In this document: positions 59,501 to 64,000 of the stretch, in pieces | Layout: every line of letters starts with the position of its first letter | How positions within the stretch are numbered: position 1 is the stretch's first letter | Source: Apophysomyces variabilis | Taxonomy: Eukaryota > Mucoromycota > Mucoromycetes > Mucorales > Mucoraceae | Assembly (NCBI GenBank): GCA_002749535.1 | Contig: MZZL01000406.1 | Span: forward strand, 607,386 to 671,385 | Direction of reading: 5' to 3' | Length of the DNA stretch: 64,000 nucleotides | The notes under the pieces: generated by a model | Told to the model about the DNA's origin: nothing | Seen by the model: the letters and a program-made list of their open reading frames with translations, nothing else | Database searches by the model: none | Program-made: the position numbers and the translations under genes

Positions 59501-61107
59501 CATCGGTGATTGGTCACTATTTTCGAAGATGGTTCTAAAACATCTTTCTGGTGTGGTTATGGCTTAATCAGTCAAACCGTATAAAAAATGTAATCGTTCA
59601 TTTAGCATACCCTTAACCATTTATCTCGGTGGGCTCAAGCTACTTTTGTTACTTAGCTTGTCCGCATGATCTCCAATTCTATTTTGAAGGGTTCTCACTT
59701 TGCCTGCTTTGGCAGTATCGAAGCGCGAAATTACAACAGCAATTGCCATCGTCTACGGCACGTACAATCACTTTCAGTGGCGTTTGCTGGTCTTTCGGAC
59801 TTGTTAAAGGAATGTTACGGTTAAAGGGATCGATTACGGTCAAGATGACCTGCCTGTATCTTTATCGCTTGGTTTTGCGGATCCTCAAGACGAGCGCAGT
59901 ACGAGCAGCTGTCTTTAAAGTATGCAAATGAATACGTACTACTTGAAAGGAGTACCAAAAAGTTGGATCAGAAATGTGTTCAAATTTGTGCCCAAAAATA
60001 AGACGCATCTGCTCCATAGCACATGACACAACAGCTTCTGTCCAAAGTTAGAAAAGATCGTAAATGCCTGATCTGGACGCATGTACAACTCAACTCAACA
60101 TCTTTTTCCTTTATTTCCTGGCCGATGTCCTGCGCTGGCATGATTCCCTCCGGAAAATCATAACGACATTGAAGGAACGTCTTTATCGTATTTTAAGCAG
60201 CTTACAAGAAGAAGACTCGATGTTACCTCAGGTTTACTATCAAGCTGATTGATACCGTACGTATAGATGCAAGGTTGAGTAAGTATCGGAAAAGAAAACA
60301 TAATTTATGCTAACAGAGAGTTCCAGAGTGAAGACCAAAGTAAGAAGCACATCTACATGTCATTTAGAGCATAACCCCGAGTCAAGTTCTGCAATTTAGA
60401 AGACTTTGGCATCTGACATTGCCAGTCTTTCATTGATTGGCAAGACGTGTCTGTTCTTAATAAATTTAAGAATACCTAAGAATAGGTCTGTTTCTTCCTT
60501 CCTCGTTTTGTTTTGTTTCCTTTCCGATTACGACATATGAAATGTCTCTATCTGCATCTAGAAAATGGAGGGTCTTCCCTTTGTCCGAGAATGCTTCGTC
60601 CACTGCTAAGATTGGGATAAGATATAAAGCCTTATCGTTGCTATTTCATGCTGCTTATCCCTACTATATCAGGATATTATGATAAGAGAACTGACAAAGC
60701 ATTAAACCCGGTTCACATTTCTCGACAAGACGTGCCAGAAGATGAATATAAGGCTGTAAGATAACGGTGTCCACGTTTCAATTGATATGGCGAGATGGCG
60801 GAACACCCAAGGATTGGACGAAGAGAAACCCTTGGCATCGCTTACTGTGTTCCCTTAAAATAAGCGTTTTGCTACTTATAATTGTGAAACTTGTGCGTGG
60901 AATAAGATAGAAAGATGTGTACTTGTAAAGATTGGGAGCGGAAGAGCATTCAATCATTTCCGGGAAGGAATCCAAGAATTTTTACTCAGCCAACAAACAC
61001 TTATGTAGTAAGATGCTATGTTCATATTTACCCAGTGTCGCACAGCATGACACCGTTGCTAGTTGCATAATTACAACAGTCCCATCCCAAAAAAGGATAG
61101 TACTTAT
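56557..61107. other. Gene-poor 4.5-kb stretch with homopolymer runs
   Basis: No coding region, RNA gene or shared repeat could be identified on either strand. A T17 run lies at 56656-56672 and another T-rich run near 59131-59147. A plus-strand frame at 59629-59931 is open but has no domain resemblance. The left end contains the promoter of the Fungal_trans-type factor, rich in C/T (56870-56950). Confidence 0.5.
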
Positions 61108-61719
61108 CTACAAAACACCATTTTGTTCTTTCTCAGAGGATGTGTTCAACCTTTTCAAATGTGGAGTCAAAGAGATCAAAGGGGTCCTTTTTTTGGGGAA
61201 CATCATCCAGGACGCAATTTGCCATGGCGAGTTATTGGAGAATAAGTAACCATGGTGATGAACGCCTGGTTGCGCATACAAAGAAATCGCCGAGGGGCGA
61301 GACCAAGTTGGGGGTCGGTACGTAGACGGAGATGGGGTTCGATAGAGTGGCAACAAGACATAAGGTGGCAACACCATTTTTTCACTGCCATAAGGAGGTG
61401 CGTGACCGGCAAACACCAGAGCCTTTTCGTTTTCGATGCTTTTGCATAACACTCGTTTTTTCTTTTCCGTTATCCTTTCTACTATGATTGGAGGTCGTAT
61501 AAGGGTTATCTCGTAGTTGTAATACGGTAAGACTGCTTCCTTCTCGTGCTGATGTTTTGATCGCCACAGGCAAACTAAGCAACCGAGCATGACTGCGAAG
61601 AGGAGCACACTCAAAATAATCAAAACTGTTTGAGATATTTCCTGTGAGCCTGTTATAACAGCGCTGCTGGAGACGACAGGATCCATCTGTTCAAGAGACT
61701 GTTGTAGTTGTTCCTCCAT
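61108..61719 (-). CDS. Single-pass membrane protein with two PPxY motifs
   Basis: An uninterrupted frame of 203 codons starts at MEEQLQQSLEQMDPVVSSSA. One helix (TVLIILSVLLFAVMLGCLVC) is followed by WRSKHQHEK and a cytosolic part holding GHAPPYGSEK and VLPPYVLLPL, two PPxY-type motifs, plus Pro/Ser/Tyr-rich text. A short extracytosolic N-terminus, one helix and PY motifs are typical of adaptors and substrates of Nedd4/Rsp5 ubiquitin ligases (Bsd2, Tre1, Ssh4 in yeast), but no wider similarity to those was seen. The frame is open upstream to 61971, where the text derives from a pyrimidine-rich tract and was excluded. An intron inside the C-terminal half cannot be ruled out. Confidence 0.6.
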   Translation of the reverse strand: MEEQLQQSLEQMDPVVSSSAVITGSQEISQTVLIILSVLLFAVMLGCLVCLWRSKHQHEKEAVLPYYNYEITLIRPPIIVERITEKKKRVLCKSIENEKALVFAGHAPPYGSEKMVLPPYVLLPLYRTPSPSTYRPPTWSRPSAISLYAQPGVHHHGYLFSNNSPWQIASWMMFPKKRTPLISLTPHLKRLNTSSEKEQNGVL

Positions 61720-63628
61720 CAAAAAGTCAAGTTGAGGAATTATAGCTCCAAATGTCAAGGCCACCAGCACGAAAGATCCTTTCCTTGCGCAGATATCAGA
61801 GAAACGGTAGAAGGGACGTCTGATGACAAAAACAAATGGAGAGAAAAGAAAGAAGGAAGTGAGAAAAAGAAGTAGTATGTCCGAAGTGGCACGATCTTCT
61901 GTAATGTATAAATGACGAAGGCATGTAGATGACAACGCCAGATGTGATTCATGCATTTGCCATGCAAACAAGAAATTGAACTTTAAACAGATACCTACAA
62001 CTTACTTGTTGATGTATACACGAGTCAACTTTTGTCCTAGGGTTCCAAATATCCAAAAGAACCTTTACTTTTCACCGTTTCTTCGCTTGTTTTCATGGTA
62101 ACACCTGAAATACGTGCGGGATGTCAACTACTATATAACAAGGCTCCGCTTCTGTCTTTTTCCTTCCTTGAGCAGAATTGCTACTCCTGTGTCACTATTT
62201 GCAGCACAATATGTTAAAAAAAAGAAACTGCTTAAAAGCGATGCTAATGGATTCGATCTTTTTCAAAAGCACGCGGGAAACTAACCACTGCCTATGTTTG
62301 TGTTCGACAAGCATAAACAGGAGACAGTGGATACACCTCCTCCAGGAAACTCCTTTCTTTGCTGGCATATTTAAGTCGGTTATCGAAGAAAAACCAGTTC
62401 TCGGAATACACGTTAGTATTACTACTACAAATGTTTGGCAAACAGTGATGCTCGCCGCTTCCGATTGCATCATACGCCAAAGGATACCAAGGAATGTTAG
62501 CAATCGAGTACACATTGTAACAGTTGTAAACTATCAATATGAGGCATTCATTACACTGTGGGACAAAAAACCTCATAGAACGCATAAGTTGTGTAGATCG
62601 CACACAGAAGTCGCATTTTCTCTAATTTGAAACTAGAAGAAGTAAAAGCCAAGCTGTTACAGGAGTCACCTTGGATTTCTCAGAGTTTGCATGAATTTTG
62701 TCGCTCTCCATGCTAAAAACGATGAATAGCGGATATGGGAGCGCGTAGTGGCCACGCCAAATAGTCAGGCACGTGCGAAGGCTACAATTCAGAGTCCCTG
62801 CAAGCAATGGTTTTTTATTTCTTTTTGAGCGTACGGCACGATAAAAAGAAAATGTAATAGGTGTTATCTTGTATATATCGAAAGCTACAGAAGTTTTGAG
62901 TGAGTGATGGGAAAAACTGAGGATCTCAAATCCAGGTTTAATTGCAAACCATATGTAAGATGTACTGAAGCGTTTGAGATTGGGACCGTATCTCTAACTT
63001 TTTATTAAACTGCTTACTACGCAAGGAGAGAAACACAGAGATGATATTAAAAACTGTGGATAAAACAGCTGCTTCCATTTCGCTGCTTACGTCAAATTGC
63101 GACCATCTCCGAGTAAGAATTTTCGGGGTTTATGACAAACTTCCAGTACGTTAATTGATTTGGAACATTTTCAGATCATGACAAGCATATTCAACTTGTT
63201 TGGTATATATATAAACATCACTAGCTACCGGATGTCGGAATAAATGGGCATGATCCAAAGCAAATAAACTGCTGGTCATTTCCTTTAGATGGAAAGAGGA
63301 AGACATGACACTGAGCTCCTTTGACTGAGAACAATTACTGTCTTTCTTTGTACGACCATGATTGGCATCTGCCAGTTGGTCTATATCGGAACCGCAATGC
63401 AGACAAAAGAAAGAAAAATGAGAATGAGAAAGAAAGGAGAAAGAGAAAGGTTAATGACCTTTTCATTTTGCCGAATCCATCCCTTGCCGGTGTTGGATTT
63501 CATATGTCTTTATTGGATCAGCATGACATAGACACTCGCCATCCGCTGTTACTGAAAATACCATCCTAAAAGTTCTCATGTATTTCACTCTTTTCATAAT
63601 CAATCCATTTTTTCCTGCCTTCATCATA
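61720..63628. other. Intergenic with one 150-codon frame of doubtful status
   Basis: The plus strand at 62178-62630 is open for 150 codons (contains EEKPVLGIHVSITTTNVWQT), and the minus strand over the same region is also open for 106 codons. Neither has an identifiable domain. The remainder is AT-rich. The right end (63380-63628) leads into the aquaporin gene and has a purine tract at 63405-63448. Confidence 0.35.
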
Positions 63629-64000
63629 ATGTCTGCACGGACCCTTTCAGTACGTTCAACGCTGGAAAAGGTAGTTGTTGTTAAAAATGACTCAACCAAC
63701 TATGCCACTCGTTCCTCGAATGATGACTATGACACCGATGACGGACACCTCGAGATAACCTCCACCTCTAGACGATGCTGCCATCGCTTATTAACCAGCC
63801 TTCGTAATTTTCGACACAAGGTAAATATGTACCATGGTAACACTTCAATCCTAATCACGATTGATACATATGCAGTATAGGGAACCGTTGGCTGAATTTT
63901 TTGCAACTCTTATCTTGGTTCTGTTCATTGACGGTCTGGTTGCTTATCAAGTTCTTATAGTTCCAAACAATCAATCATGGCTGACGGTTTGCATTGGATC
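63629..64000 (+). CDS. Aquaporin-family channel, 5' part only
   Basis: Exon 1 (63629-63820) encodes a 64-residue cytosolic N-terminus with an acidic patch (SSNDDYDTDDGHLEIT) and a basic end (RRCCHRLLTSLRNFRHK). Exon 2 starts at 63876 with YREPLAEFFATLILVLFIDG, the signature of helix 1 in MIP channels, then LVAYQVLIVPNNQSWLTVCI. The window ends inside this exon, so NPA boxes and selectivity residues are not visible and water or glycerol specificity cannot be called. The long N-terminus is a common feature of fungal aquaglyceroporins and aquaporins. Acts in the plasma or internal membranes. Confidence 0.8.

Noticed and set aside
61720..61971. N-terminal extension of the PPxY protein
   Set aside because: The text is Phe/Leu-rich because of a pyrimidine tract; probably leader DNA.
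62178..62630. A 150-codon plus-strand open frame
   Set aside because: No ATG-centred start, no domain, and the opposite strand is open over the same stretch; likely chance.

Overview
The window is nuclear DNA of a fungus, most likely an early-diverging one (Mucoromycota, probably Mucorales-like). The evidence is the density of short introns (about 80 in the models below, mostly 45-75 bases), the fungal gene set (UTP23, RBG2, SNT1, TIF35, an MGA2/SPT23-type factor, RPC19, GDA1), and a TnpB/Fanzor-like transposase remnant of a kind common in Mucoromycota. The lineage is inferred from these traits, not from a marker gene. Gene models were assembled by hand: exon ends were chosen at GT-AG (three times GC-AG) sites that keep the reading frame and restore family motifs, and nearly all models close with consistent phase.

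Layout: 1.4-11.2 kb is a compact block with a CBS/PB1 membrane protein, UTP23, a low-molecular-weight protein tyrosine phosphatase, an orphan seven-helix membrane protein and RBG2/DRG2. At 11.4-12.0 kb lies a decayed non-LTR retrotransposon end. SNT1, the Set3/NCoR-type corepressor subunit, fills 12.9-17.8 kb. From 17.8 to 32 kb the DNA is gene-poor and repeat-rich, with TIF35 (eIF3g) as the only clear gene. This stretch has a broken multi-frame element, one arm of an inverted repeat pair (the other arm is at 43.1-43.6 kb) and a GC-rich island with hairpins.

From 32 to 56.6 kb the block is dense again: an MGA2/SPT23-type factor, an unidentified small gene, a broken TnpB/Fanzor-like gene, DDI1, a 16-exon Ste20/GCK-type kinase, a RING protein, two divergent EF-hand genes (an essential myosin light chain and a calmodulin-like protein), a four-helix membrane protein, RPC19, GDA1, a small cysteine-containing gene and a Fungal_trans-type factor. 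From 56.6 to 61.1 kb nothing is recognisable. A PPxY-bearing membrane protein follows, and the first exons of an aquaporin-family gene run off the right edge.

The genes are not one pathway. They are housekeeping and regulatory genes (rRNA processing, Pol I/III subunit, translation initiation, Golgi nucleotide metabolism, proteolysis) scattered between decayed mobile DNA. The most notable signals are the Fanzor-like remnant, the inverted repeat family that abuts the RING gene, an unusual number of GC-AG introns, and a kinase whose catalytic loop is encoded by a 9-base exon.
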